Positions 53,208 to 61,517 are shown, counted from the first letter of the stretch. The stretch: DNA of 64,000 nt from Merdibacter massiliensis (GCF_900155395.1 NZ_LT699727.1:338173-402172), one strand, 5' to 3'. The notes: generated from the sequence alone by a model not told the origin. Translations and numbers: made by a program.

Positions 53208-54439
53208 TCGTGTGCCTCCATCTGTGCAAAACCGATACAATCAAAATGCGGATGACGCAATATCTCTGCTTTTGCTTGTTCCTCTAAGAATGGATGATGC
53301 GCCAATGCAATGATCAGATAATCACTTTGCTCGATACATTCTTGCAAAGAAGCTAACGGAATTCCCTCTAATTCTTTTGCATCTGTATTCGGCTCGCATC
53401 CCATCACTGTATATCCTCTCTTGATGAGTGCATGTGCCAAATGCAGCGACGGGCTTTCCCGCATATCATCAATATTGGGTTTATATGCCATTCCTAAGAC
53501 TGCAATTTTTTTATTTGTATCATTTTGTAAATCCTCAACGACTTTCTTTAATACCCAGTTTGGCTTTTCATCGTTGATGATGCGTGCTTCATGAATCAAG
53601 GATGCATCTTCTTTGAAACGCTCTACCAAAAACCATGGATCTACTGCTAAACAATGTCCTCCCACTCCTAAACCAGGCTGCAGGATATTCACACGCGGAT
53701 GACGATTTGCCAAGGAGATCAATTGATAGACATCGATGCCTGCTTGATCACAAATTTCACTTAGTTGATTGGCAAATGCGATATTGATATCCCGATACGT
53801 ATTTTCAACTAATTTGCACATTTCTGCTGTAACATCATCACACACCAAGCAATGCCCTTCTTTTACAAAACTTTCATACAAGTCTTTTGTCATAGCGGCT
53901 GCCAGCGGATTTTGAGAGCCGATGATCCGATCATTGTGACGAAGCTCATACAAGATACGTCCCGGCAATACCCGCTCCGGACAATGTGCCGTATAAAACT
54001 GGTCTTGACGCAAACCGCTGCCTTGCGCTAATATTTCGCTCATCATTTGGGTTGTATAAGGTGGAACAGTCGATTCCAAGATGACCAAATCGCCTTCTTT
54101 CAACACCCCTGCCACCAGCTGCGCCGCACTGCGGACATAGCTGAGATCTGCTTTCTTTTCTTCTCCATCTAAAAACGGAGTAGGCACACAGAGAATATAA
54201 ACATCGGATACTTCCAGCGTCTCGCTGATCGTTAAAGCACCTGATCGAAATACATTACTGAATGCTTCCTGCAACTGATTCTCTACGATATGAATATGAC
54301 CGCCTGCCAAATGTTCACGAACTTCTTTTTTTACATCATATCCTTTTACATGATGTCCCGCTTGTGCAAGCACAACTGCTGTCGGCAAACCTATATAACC
54401 TAATCCAACTACACTAATTTCTCTCTTCTGTGATTTCAT
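53204..54439 (-). CDS. wecC: UDP-N-acetyl-D-mannosamine dehydrogenase
   Basis: A 411-residue UDP-sugar 6-dehydrogenase. NAD motif VVGLGYIGLPTAVVLAQAG; middle-domain signature AEMCKLVENTYRDINIAFANQL; catalytic Cys in GLGVGGHCLAVDPWFL; C-terminal UDP domain GMAYKPNIDDMRESPSLHL. It makes UDP-ManNAcA from UDP-ManNAc with two NAD+. The partner epimerase gene wecB is present in the same cluster, which supports ManNAc as the substrate. Its start overlaps tagA by 26 bp. Confidence 0.92.
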   Translation of the reverse strand: MKSQKREISVVGLGYIGLPTAVVLAQAGHHVKGYDVKKEVREHLAGGHIHIVENQLQEAFSNVFRSGALTISETLEVSDVYILCVPTPFLDGEEKKADLSYVRSAAQLVAGVLKEGDLVILESTVPPYTTQMMSEILAQGSGLRQDQFYTAHCPERVLPGRILYELRHNDRIIGSQNPLAAAMTKDLYESFVKEGHCLVCDDVTAEMCKLVENTYRDINIAFANQLSEICDQAGIDVYQLISLANRHPRVNILQPGLGVGGHCLAVDPWFLVERFKEDASLIHEARIINDEKPNWVLKKVVEDLQNDTNKKIAVLGMAYKPNIDDMRESPSLHLAHALIKRGYTVMGCEPNTDAKELEGIPLASLQECIEQSDYLIIALAHHPFLEEQAKAEILRHPHFDCIGFAQMEAHE

Positions 54440-55154
54440 GTTTTTTTACCTGCCTTTTCTTTTTATCTTTCATCACTGCTCTTTGAAAACGTATCAGTTC
54501 CGGTAATTGAGCAAATCGTCTTGGTTCCAAGATCATTCGAAACAGCCATTCCAGGCCCAATCGCTGGATCCATTTCGGTGCCCGGCGCAGTGCATTGCTC
54601 CAAATATCCAAGGCACCGCCTACCCCTAAAAACACATTGGCACAAACCTCATTCTTATGCTGTGCGATCCAGTATTCCTGAGCGGGCGTACCTTTTGCGA
54701 CAAACACGATGTTGGCTCTGCTTTGATTGATGGCATCAATCACTCCGTCATCTGCATAACCATCCATGCTGCCAACGATCTGCAGATAAGGAAATTTCGT
54801 TTTCAATGCTTGCTGCGCCTGTTCGTTATGTTCTCTGCTTGATCCATACAGAAAGATGCGAAGCGATAATGCTTGCGCATATGCACATAGATATTCCATC
54901 AGATCCACACCGGTGATTCGTTCAACCGGCTGATCGACTGCCTTTACGATAGATGCCCCATCAGCTAAGAATATATCAAATGTTTCTAACAAGGCCGCTA
55001 TGCGAGGATCTTCTTTTGCACGGATCACTTTCCGAGCATTGATCGCAACAAAAGTCAGTTTTCCCCCTTCATCGACACATTGTCTGACCAGTAACAAAAT
55101 TTCTTTTTTGGTTATCACACTTACTTTTATGCCAAGGACTGTCGTTTCTTTCAT
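54414..55154 (-). CDS. tagA: WecG/TagA/CpsF-family glycosyltransferase
   Basis: A 246-residue GT26 enzyme. Family segments: LTFVAINARKVIRAKEDPRI, DIFLADGASIVKAV, RITGVDLMEYL, IFLYGSSREHNEQAQ, and IVFVAKGTPAQEYWIAQHK. TagA adds ManNAc to undecaprenyl-PP-GlcNAc in wall teichoic acid linkage units; WecG adds ManNAcA in enterobacterial common antigen. Since wecC follows in the same operon, either donor is possible. First gene of the operon, diverging from wecB. Confidence 0.9.
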   Translation of the reverse strand: MKETTVLGIKVSVITKKEILLLVRQCVDEGGKLTFVAINARKVIRAKEDPRIAALLETFDIFLADGASIVKAVDQPVERITGVDLMEYLCAYAQALSLRIFLYGSSREHNEQAQQALKTKFPYLQIVGSMDGYADDGVIDAINQSRANIVFVAKGTPAQEYWIAQHKNEVCANVFLGVGGALDIWSNALRRAPKWIQRLGLEWLFRMILEPRRFAQLPELIRFQRAVMKDKKKRQVKKHEITEERN

Positions 55155-55208
55155 CTTTTCACCAACCTCATCTAGTAAAATATAACAAGCTTTCTTTTTC
55201 TTTTTTCT

Positions 55209-55240
55209 ACGCTCTGTGAAAAAAGTGTTAATTTTCCGTT
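55209..55240. promoter_or_regulatory. Symmetric site in tagA/wecB intergenic region
   Basis: GTTAATTTTCCGTTAAC carries 5-bp arms GTTAA/TTAAC seven bases apart in the divergent region. It could bind a regulator of the wall-polymer cluster. Symmetry only; no promoter was placed with confidence. Confidence 0.25.
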
Positions 55241-55364
55241 AACATTCTACCCATCTATCCGCTCTTTAACAGATTTTTTACTGTATCTTACAAGAACTGC
55301 GATGTTTCTCCTTCTCGTTCTCTTTACTATTAAGAAGAACAGTGAGAGAAAGGATGAATTCATT

Positions 55365-56468
55365 ATGATTAAGATCATGAGCATATTTGGAACAAGACCA
55401 GAAGCCATCAAGATGGCGCCGATCATCGCTGCAGCAAAAAAGGACCCTGCTCTGACCAGCCTGGTCTGTGTCAGTGCCCAGCATAGAGAAATGTTAGACA
55501 GTGTCTTACAGACATTTTCCATTCAGCCTGACTACGATCTCAATATCATGAAACATGGACAGACCTTACAAAGCATCACATCTGCGATCTTAGAAAAATT
55601 AACTCCCGTGTTGGAAAAAGAGCATCCGGACATGGTTCTGGTCCATGGTGATACGACAACGACATTTGCAGCCGCATTATGTGCATTTTACTTACAGATC
55701 CCCGTAGCACACGTGGAAGCAGGATTACGTACTTATCAGCGTTATTCTCCTTTCCCGGAAGAACTGAATCGCCAGATGGTCTCTCGTATCGCCAGCCTGC
55801 ACTTTGCCCCCACACAAATCAGTGCGCAAAATTTATTAAACGAAGGCATTGACGAACATAGCATCTTTGTCACAGGCAATACCGCAATTGACGCCTTGCA
55901 ATTGACTGTCCGCAAAGATTATGAGCACCCTGCTCTGACATGGGCAGGCGGCAACCGCATTCTTTTACTGACAGCCCATCGAAGAGAAAATCAACATGGC
56001 GGATTAGAACATATCTTTACTGCTGTCAAAAAGCTCTGCAAACAATTCCCGGATATTCGTGTCATCTATCCTTGTCATAAAAATCCGATGATACAGAAAT
56101 TGGCCCACGAAATGTTAGATGACTGCAAACAAGTGCTGATCATCGAACCATTAGAAGTTTTTGACTTTCACAATATGATCCGTCACTCTTATCTGATCCT
56201 GACAGACAGCGGAGGAATCCAGGAAGAAGCACCTAGTTTAGGAAAACCGGTGCTTGTTTTGCGGGATACCACAGAACGGCCGGAAGGAATAAAAGCAGGC
56301 ACTTTAAAGTTAGTAGGTACTTCTGAAGAAAAAATCATTCAGGAGACGAGACACTTATTGACAGACCCGCAGGCGTATGCCCAAATGAGCAATGCAGCCA
56401 ACCCTTATGGGGATGGCAAAGCCAGCCGGCGCATCCTGCAAGCCTTACATACCTATTTCAAAGAATAA
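55365..56468 (+). CDS. wecB: UDP-N-acetylglucosamine 2-epimerase (non-hydrolysing)
   Basis: A 367-residue GT-B-fold epimerase interconverting UDP-GlcNAc and UDP-ManNAc. Motifs: FGTRPEAIKMAPII, VHGDTTTTFAAAL, AHVEAGLRTYQRYSPFPEE, LLTAHRRENQHG, and LTDSGGIQEEAPSLGKPVL. It supplies the precursor for both tagA and wecC. Start at ATG 55365; AAAGGA lies about 11 bases upstream. Divergent from the operon that uses its product. Confidence 0.95.
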   Translation: MIKIMSIFGTRPEAIKMAPIIAAAKKDPALTSLVCVSAQHREMLDSVLQTFSIQPDYDLNIMKHGQTLQSITSAILEKLTPVLEKEHPDMVLVHGDTTTTFAAALCAFYLQIPVAHVEAGLRTYQRYSPFPEELNRQMVSRIASLHFAPTQISAQNLLNEGIDEHSIFVTGNTAIDALQLTVRKDYEHPALTWAGGNRILLLTAHRRENQHGGLEHIFTAVKKLCKQFPDIRVIYPCHKNPMIQKLAHEMLDDCKQVLIIEPLEVFDFHNMIRHSYLILTDSGGIQEEAPSLGKPVLVLRDTTERPEGIKAGTLKLVGTSEEKIIQETRHLLTDPQAYAQMSNAANPYGDGKASRRILQALHTYFKE

Positions 56469-56516
56469 AAAAAGAGGTTTAACGATTGATGCGTGTACAT
56501 CAGCCGTTAAACCTCC
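56467..56516 (-). terminator. Terminator between wecB and a small membrane protein gene
   Basis: GAGGTTTAACG (56474-56484) pairs perfectly with CGTTAAACCTC (56505-56515), with an inner TGATG/CATCA stem. The T7 tract is on the minus strand, so it chiefly serves the minus-strand gene. Confidence 0.85.
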
Positions 56517-56518
56517 AA

Positions 56519-56923
56519 CTATTTTTCATCAGTTGTCTCTTCTATTTTGATTTCCTGCAATACAGGATCATTTCCCCCTGCATTCTGTGGTTGTACATCT
56601 GCCGCCAAATCAACATCCTGTTCTTCTATTTCTTTTGGATGTAAATATTCTCTTGGTAAATAATCGTGCAGATCATTCAGTTTTTGAAGCAATAGACCAA
56701 GAACGTAAAAAATGATCGATGTAGAAGTATAAGTATAAGACTGTGAAATCATGTATTGAACAGCTTCTCCTAAATTTGATGTGATATCCGTTCCCTGATA
56801 ATCATAATAAGAAGAAACATATGCATATGCCTGATATGACATATATGCACCATAACATAATAAAAGGACAGCTAATACATATAATACGATCGTCCCCGCT
56901 TTGATTTTTCTTTTTTTAAACAT
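56519..56923 (-). CDS. Small membrane protein of unknown function
   Basis: A 134-residue protein with a basic start, two TM helices (TIVLYVLAVLLLCYGAYMSY and TSIIFYVLGLLLQKLN), a Tyr-rich loop, and an acidic 45-residue cytoplasmic tail (EIEEQDVDLAADVQ). AGGAGGAAGAC precedes ATG. Similar small proteins are common in Erysipelotrichia-like genomes, but I cannot name a family. Monocistronic. Confidence 0.72.
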   Translation of the reverse strand: MFKKRKIKAGTIVLYVLAVLLLCYGAYMSYQAYAYVSSYYDYQGTDITSNLGEAVQYMISQSYTYTSTSIIFYVLGLLLQKLNDLHDYLPREYLHPKEIEEQDVDLAADVQPQNAGGNDPVLQEIKIEETTDEK

Positions 56924-56995
56924 GTCTTCCTCCTTTGACTTGATTCAGTATAGCATACTATATGCAGACAAATGTGTTGCTTTTCTGATTATTTA

Positions 56996-57023
56996 TAAAA
57001 AAAAACGCAATATCTGCGTTTTC
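56996..57023 (-). terminator. tRNA-Leu(GAG) terminator
   Basis: AAACGCA (57003-57009) pairs with TGCGTTT (57015-57021); on the minus strand a long T-run follows. Confidence 0.8.
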
Positions 57024-57031
57024 TTTTCTTA

Positions 57032-57115
57032 TGGTGATGCCGATGAGACTTGAACTCACACGGGTTGCCCCACTACCCCCTCAAAGTAGCGTGTCTGCCA
57101 TTCCACCACGGCATC
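57032..57115 (-). tRNA. tRNA-Leu(GAG)
   Basis: 84 nt with encoded CCA. Acceptor GATGCCG/CGGCATC, class II extra arm, anticodon loop TTGAGGG giving GAG, T loop TTCAAGT. The anticodon stem ends in a G-T pair. Confidence 0.93.
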
Positions 57116-57190
57116 ATTGTGGTATTCATTATACTATATTCCTAAAGCAAATACTAGTACGATGAAAGAATTTAAGAATCCTTTTGAAAT

Positions 57191-57212
57191 AAAAAAGCCT
57201 TGAAAGGCTTTA
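57191..57212 (-). terminator. tRNA-Leu(CAG) terminator
   Basis: AAAGCCTT and AAGGCTTT form the stem; T-run on the minus strand. It lies between the two tRNA genes, so they are transcribed separately. Confidence 0.75.
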
Positions 57213-57221
57213 TCACATCAC

Positions 57222-57306
57222 TGGTGCGGAGGAAGGGATTTGAACCCTCACGCCTTGTGGGCACTGCCGCCTGAAGACAGCGTGTCTGCCGTTTCACCAC
57301 CTCCGC
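57222..57306 (-). tRNA. tRNA-Leu(CAG)
   Basis: 85 nt with encoded CCA. Acceptor GCGGAGG/CCTCCGC, class II extra arm, anticodon loop TTCAGGC giving CAG, T loop TTCAAAT. Confidence 0.93.
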
Positions 57307-57351
57307 GTCTGCCTAAACAATATACACTATTTTTTTTATTTTGTCCAGTCC

Positions 57352-57378
57352 CTTTTTTTATCATAAAACCAGAAAAAG
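57352..57378 (+). repeat. 27-bp target-site duplication, left copy
   Basis: Begins CTTTTTTTATCATAAAACC and ends AGAAAAAG. Identical over 27 bp to 58480-58506 and directly abuts the left end of the insertion sequence. Confidence 0.9.
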
Positions 57379-58479
57379 TGTTGGTTTACAATTGATGTGT
57401 TACAAAAAGGATAAACAAAAAGCAAGAGGTTCGCTATACTTAAGTTACCACACCACAGAAAGGAGCCTCTTGCATGAATAGTATAACTCAAGACATGCGT
57501 TTTCGTCTATCTGTTGTTCTCTCTTATTACCGTGTCGGTGCTACCAAAACCGCCATCCGTTACAAAGTTACTCGCCAATTCGTTTATTTCTGGGTAATAT
57601 TGTCAATCTATATTTTACCAAAAGGGGTTACTTTAAGATTAGCAGTATTACTGGGTTCGTCGTTATCATAATGATGATATCCATACCCTGGCCGATCGTT
57701 CTCATCGTCCTCTTCATCATCCCAAGCAGCATTGTGATCAGGAATTGAAATGGATCAAGGATCTCAGACGCAGAAATCCGGATATGGGACTGATTGACTT
57801 CTGGCTGCGTATGAAACAGCTTCATGACTACTCCAGAAGCGTTTCTTCCCTTTATCGTCTCATGCGTTCTCTCGGTATGTTCAAAAACAAGAAAAAACGA
57901 AACAAGCGAGTAAATAAGCCTTATAAAACACCATCTGTTCCCGGTGAGAAAGTACAGATCGATGTCAAATATGTGCCTTCTGCTTGTTTAGTTGGCAAAT
58001 GAAAAGGTAAAAAACTGTATCAGTATACAGCGATCGATGAAGCAACCAGACTGCGTTATCTCTCCTTTTATGAGGAGCATTCTACATTTTCTTCGACAAG
58101 GTTTCTTATGGAATGCATCCAATTCTTTCCATTTCACATTCAATGTGTACAGAGTGACAACGGGACCGAATTTACCAATCGATTGAGGAGCGAAAAGAAA
58201 ACCTTGTTTGAAGAGACATTGCAGCTCAATAAGATTGCATATCATCCCATACGTCCTGCAACACCAAGGCATAACGGCAAGGTAGAGAGGAGCCATAGAG
58301 AAGATCAAAAACGGTTTTATAACAAGATAACGTTTTATTCCATAGACGATGCACAGATACAATTAAAGAAATACCTGAAAAGATCCAATAACAGACCAAT
58401 GCGACCTCTTGGTTATTTATCTCCAAATGATGCAATCGTTAAGTTATCAAATGTGTAATACATCATTTACAAACCTACA
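57379..58479 (+). mobile_element. Decayed IS1202-like insertion sequence
   Basis: 1101 bp bounded by imperfect inverted repeats, TGTTGGTTTACAATTGATGT on the left and TGTAGGTTTGTAAATGATGT on the right read inward (21 of 26 positions match including the following six bases). It is flanked by a perfect 27-bp direct repeat. Very long target duplications are a hallmark of IS1202-family elements, and the transposase is of the integrase-core type expected. The transposase is broken, so the copy is not autonomous. Confidence 0.85.
57474..58458 (+). pseudogene. Broken DDE transposase of the IS1202-like element
   Basis: Starts MNSITQDMRFRLSVV with an N-terminal helix-turn-helix (RVGATKTAIRYKVTRQFVYFW). 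Frame is lost at about 57590-57650, where about 58 bases appear inserted: the text before (FVYFWV) and after (YYWVRRYHNDD) are similar. The second part runs in another frame (LADRSHRPLHHPKQHC... to VGK) until a TGA at 58000-58002, then continues in phase KGKKLYQYTAIDEATRLRYL. DDE residues are readable: QIDVKYV, QSDNGTEFTN and PRHNGKVERSHRED. Two lesions make it a pseudogene. The strand is + and AAAGGAG precedes the start. Confidence 0.9.
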
Positions 58480-58506
58480 CTTTTTTTATCATAAAACCAG
58501 AAAAAG
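58480..58506 (+). repeat. 27-bp target-site duplication, right copy
   Basis: Perfect copy of 57352-57378 at the right end of the insertion sequence. Confidence 0.9.
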
Positions 58507-58688
58507 AAATATGCCTTTGTATAGACATATCTTTGCTTATGGCATCAATGTTTGCAATCCAGCAATCCCTTACTGTCAATGATCAAAAATAGAATATAAA
58601 TAATGAATAATTTACATAGTTTCATATTCATTATGGTAAATTTCTAAAAAAATTCGGCATATCTTACGTCCTTTATATAAACAACATT

Positions 58689-58712
58689 AAAAAAAGCCTT
58701 TAAATAAAGGAT
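58689..58712 (-). terminator. Terminator of the small accessory gene
   Basis: CCTTTA/TAAAGG stem with a T7 tract on the minus strand. It overlaps the 3' end of the 80-residue gene. Confidence 0.6.
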
Positions 58713-58942
58713 TTCAATCTATATGTTCCAGTACCTTTTTTTTTCCGGATGTATGCGCCTTTCCCAAGAGCTTCCTCTACCCATGTCATTGGAATGACAT
58801 TCTCAGATGGAAGCAAACAATCCCCATGCATCTCTTTAATTTTTTTGAGCAACTGCAGCGCCTTTGGGTAACCAATGTGTCCATCCGGATTTGCTTCATT
58901 GAATAAGCGCTGAAACTCTTTACCGTTTACGAAACGTTCCAT
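58700..58942 (-). CDS. Small hypothetical protein in accessory region
   Basis: About 80 residues: FVNGKEFQRLFNEANPDG, GYPKALQLLKKIKEMHGDCL, then PMTWVEEALGKGAYIRKKKG. Basic and mostly helical, possibly DNA-binding, but I do not recognise a family. Start at ATG 58942, with GGAGG 5 bases upstream; the frame continues 18 codons further upstream without an RBS. It lies between two mobile elements and may be a remnant of a larger element. Confidence 0.5.
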   Translation of the reverse strand: MERFVNGKEFQRLFNEANPDGHIGYPKALQLLKKIKEMHGDCLLPSENVIPMTWVEEALGKGAYIRKKKGTGTYRLKSFI

Positions 58943-59035
58943 ATATTCCTCCATTTCCCCGCGCCTAAGGTCGCGCGGACACAAATATTTCATCAATAAA
59001 TCTCACACGTCTCATTTTTTCGTGTTACCATATAA

Positions 59036-59219
59036 GAGAGGTGGTACACTACAGAGCACGTGGAGGTGAGTAGGAATTCTACTCAATTGAATATCCTGTA
59101 TATATATAAGTTGCCGTCATCATCTCAAGCACAAATAAGTAGGACTTTGAGCCTGGACACTTATGATTGTTCAATCAACTGTTGTCGATTCGCTTTGATG
59201 ACAGTCAATGCCACCTCTC
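59036..59219 (+). ncRNA. Candidate IS110 bridge RNA
   Basis: About 184 nt between long-range complements GAGAGGTGG (59036-59044) and CCACCTCTC (59211-59219). Inside are local stems: TGAGTAG-GAATT-CTACTCA, GTCATCA paired with TGATGAC, and GATTG-TT-CAATC. Size, position upstream of the transposase, and multi-loop folding fit the IS110 bridge RNAs described for IS621. Target and donor loops were not matched to flanks, because the element ends are unknown. Confidence 0.5.
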
Positions 59220-59243
59220 CTTTTGCATGAAAGGAGTTTTTTT
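59217..59243 (+). terminator. Hairpin sequestering the IS110-2 transposase SD
   Basis: CTCCTTT (59217-59223) pairs with AAAGGAG (59230-59236), followed by T7 and then ATG at 59244. AAAGGAG is the SD itself, so the hairpin should both terminate incoming transcription and hide the SD. Confidence 0.7.
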
Positions 59244-60500
59244 ATGGTAATGAAAATCGTTCGTTTCAACTGTTGTGGCATGGATGTTCACAAAAACCTG
59301 GTTGTCGCTACTATTGGGATCACCGATAGAAAGACCAACATTACAGAATACTTCCAACGATCCTTCTCCACTTTAAACTCCGACCTATACCGTTTAAAGG
59401 ATTGGCTGCGATCTCATCACTGTTCTGATGTCTGTATGGAGTCTACCGGTAAATACTGGATCCCGATCTTTAACATTCTTGAAGATGAGACCAATGTCCA
59501 TTTAACTCACCCCAAGTATGTCAAAGCCATCAAAGGCAAGAAGACAGATAAGAAAGATTCCAAATGGATCTGTGATCTCTTCAAACATGATCTGATCAAG
59601 TTTTCGTTTATCCCTCCCAAAGAAATTCGGGAGATGCGTGAGATCGCACGTTACAGATACAAACTGGTCTGCATGCGTTCTTCAGAACGGAATCGTTATC
59701 AAAACTGTATGACCATTTCTAATGTCGGTCTGGCTTCTGTTGTTTCAGATCCTTTTGGCAAGACGGCTTCCAACATTATGAAAGAAGTCATGAAATCCAA
59801 TGTGATCGATGATGACAAGATCCTAAAGCTCGTTCACAAAAACTGTAAGAACAAAGATAAGATACTGGACTCTCTTCATGGCTATCACATTGAATCGGAT
59901 CAACGATTCAAGATGGAAAAATCTTTGGATCATGTGGAATATTTAGATCAGCTCATTGATTCATGCGAAGTGGAATTGATTAAGCGTGCGTATCCTTTTC
60001 GCAGATCTTTTCAGCACATCACACAAATAAAAGGAATCAGTGCTTTATCTGCTATTCTTATCATCTCTGAAATAGGAATTGATATGTCTCAGTTCGAATC
60101 CGACAAACAGCTTGTCAGTTGGGCCGGACTTTCTCCTGCCAACAACGAGAGTGCCGGCAAGAAAAAGTCAGTCCGTATCTCAAAAGCTGGACAGTATCTC
60201 AAACCTCTGCTTGTCCAATGTGCTTTATCGGCCATCAAAGATAAGACATCTTATTTTGGAAGAAAGTATTCCAATATCAAGAAACGACGAGGTCATAAGA
60301 AAGCAATCATTGCGATCGCACGCATGATGCTGGTCAGCATCTACCACATGATCCTTACAGGAGAAGAATTTAATCCATGTGACCATGAATCCTTTATGGA
60401 TCCAAAACCAAACGCCAATCCTTCACTTACAGTTGAAAAAGCATTGAACTTTTTAAAACAATCTGGCATTGATATTTCTTCTATTCCAGTCAACTTATAA
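59244..60500 (+). CDS. IS110-family transposase (element 2)
   Basis: 418 residues. DEDD domain: CGMDVHKNLVVATIGI (Asp), CMESTGKYWIPIFN (Glu), KGKKTDKKDSKWICDL (Asp pair). Tnp_20 domain: HITQIKGISALSAILIISEI, SWAGLSPANNESAGKKKSVR (serine region), ISKAGQYLKPLLVQCA. Start at ATG 59244 with AAAGGAG upstream; 12 earlier codons overlap the leader hairpins. Intact frame. It differs clearly from element 1 (40981-42150), including the HK motif after GMDV. Confidence 0.95.
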   Translation: MVMKIVRFNCCGMDVHKNLVVATIGITDRKTNITEYFQRSFSTLNSDLYRLKDWLRSHHCSDVCMESTGKYWIPIFNILEDETNVHLTHPKYVKAIKGKKTDKKDSKWICDLFKHDLIKFSFIPPKEIREMREIARYRYKLVCMRSSERNRYQNCMTISNVGLASVVSDPFGKTASNIMKEVMKSNVIDDDKILKLVHKNCKNKDKILDSLHGYHIESDQRFKMEKSLDHVEYLDQLIDSCEVELIKRAYPFRRSFQHITQIKGISALSAILIISEIGIDMSQFESDKQLVSWAGLSPANNESAGKKKSVRISKAGQYLKPLLVQCALSAIKDKTSYFGRKYSNIKKRRGHKKAIIAIARMMLVSIYHMILTGEEFNPCDHESFMDPKPNANPSLTVEKALNFLKQSGIDISSIPVNL

Positions 60501-60633
60501 ATTTTTTCGATATCTTTTACCTCCTGTTTTTAAGTCGGCCCTTTTTGCGCATTTTTATTCACACTTTCACCTCCTTTAAATCTTAATACCATCTTTTTAT
60601 GATATAATTTGCTATATAGAAAGAAGTGTTATC

Positions 60634-61335
60634 ATGCCTAAAAGTTTTACATGTCCTTACTGCGATAGTGTTTTCCCATTAGTAGAGGGCACCACAATAA
60701 AGGAGTATCATCCAAGCTTTGATAATGTGCGTTCCAAGAAGGAACTTGGCGTACATATGATTGATGAAAAAAATCCTAGTTTTGAGAGTGAAGTTGCAAT
60801 TTCTTTTCTTAAATGTCCTCAATGTGGAGAATATTCAATTAAAGTTCATGGAGTTGGTAATAAAGTTAAATCGATAAATACCTCCATAAAGCCTATTTCT
60901 TTAGCACAACAATTTCCAGAATATGTACCAAAGGCTATACGCAATGATTATGAAGAAGCCTATGCCATTCTAAATTTAAGTCCTAAATCATCTGCCACAC
61001 TTGCAAGAAGATGTTTACAGGGAATGATTCATGATTTTTGGGACATTCATGAGAAAAATCTAAATGCTGAAATCACATCCCTTAGGGATAAAGTATCTCC
61101 AACTTTATGGAGAGTCCTTGATGGCATTAGAAGCATCGGTAATATTGGAGCCCATATGGAACACGATATTGATAAAATTATTGATATTGAACCGGATGAA
61201 GCAGTAAAACTAATTAAACTAATTGAATTTCTGATTAAAGAATGGTATATCAATCGATATGAACAAGAGCAACTTTTTTCCGATATAATTGGCATAGCAG
61301 AAACTAAAGCATCAGAACGAAAGGGTAATAAATAA
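60634..61335 (+). CDS. DUF4145-domain protein with N-terminal zinc ribbon
   Basis: 233 residues. The N-terminus has two CxxC pairs (FTCPYCDSVF and KCPQCGEYS) forming a zinc ribbon. From about 108 to 205 comes a DUF4145-type helical domain with NLSPKSSATLARRCLQGMIHDFW and SIGNIGAHMEHD. DUF4145 often occurs near or fused to restriction enzymes and other defence genes, function unknown. The promoter has TATAAT (60601-60606 region) and the RBS is AGAAAG. Lower GC than the core genes. It ends adjacent to a convergent small gene. Confidence 0.82.
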   Translation: MPKSFTCPYCDSVFPLVEGTTIKEYHPSFDNVRSKKELGVHMIDEKNPSFESEVAISFLKCPQCGEYSIKVHGVGNKVKSINTSIKPISLAQQFPEYVPKAIRNDYEEAYAILNLSPKSSATLARRCLQGMIHDFWDIHEKNLNAEITSLRDKVSPTLWRVLDGIRSIGNIGAHMEHDIDKIIDIEPDEAVKLIKLIEFLIKEWYINRYEQEQLFSDIIGIAETKASERKGNK

Positions 61336-61506
61336 TTACTCTTTTTCTTTTTCACATGGATTAATTTCAAACAAAAAATTCCCATCCATATCCCAATACT
61401 GTTTTACTGGCCTGCACATATCATCTTCGGTTCCTTCTCCACGAATGATCCTAACAACAATAACTTTATTAATTTCTAACCCATCCAATCTAAAACAATC
61501 AAACAT
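61336..61506 (-). CDS. 56-residue acidic small protein in the HTH operon
   Basis: An ATG at 61504-61506 with TAGGAGGTGGAG upstream opens a 56-codon frame (FDCFRLDGLEINKVIVVRII..., ending CEKEKE) that stops one base after the convergent DUF4145 gene. The RBS overlaps the stop of the 64-residue HTH gene, so the two are coupled. No family recognised. Confidence 0.6.
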   Translation of the reverse strand: MFDCFRLDGLEINKVIVVRIIRGEGTEDDMCRPVKQYWDMDGNFLFEINPCEKEKE

Positions 61507-61517
61507 TTCTCCACCTC

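Larger units (their letters stand above)
59010..60520 (+). mobile_element. IS110-family element 2 (approximate limits)
   Basis: Structured non-coding leader (59036-59236) plus an intact transposase. There are no terminal inverted repeats, as expected. The ends are not determined; the left end should be shortly before 59036 and the right end shortly after 60500. It has a different sequence from element 1, so the two are separate lineages. Confidence 0.6.

Noticed and set aside
57222-57306. tRNA-Leu as the attachment site of an integrated element
   Set aside because: The 3' end of the tRNA faces away from the accessory region, and no repeat of the tRNA 3' end is visible to the right within the window.
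58000-58002. In-frame TGA in the IS1202-like transposase as a recoded codon
   Set aside because: The same gene also has a frame-breaking insertion of about 58 bases, so ordinary decay is simpler; no SECIS-like hairpin follows.
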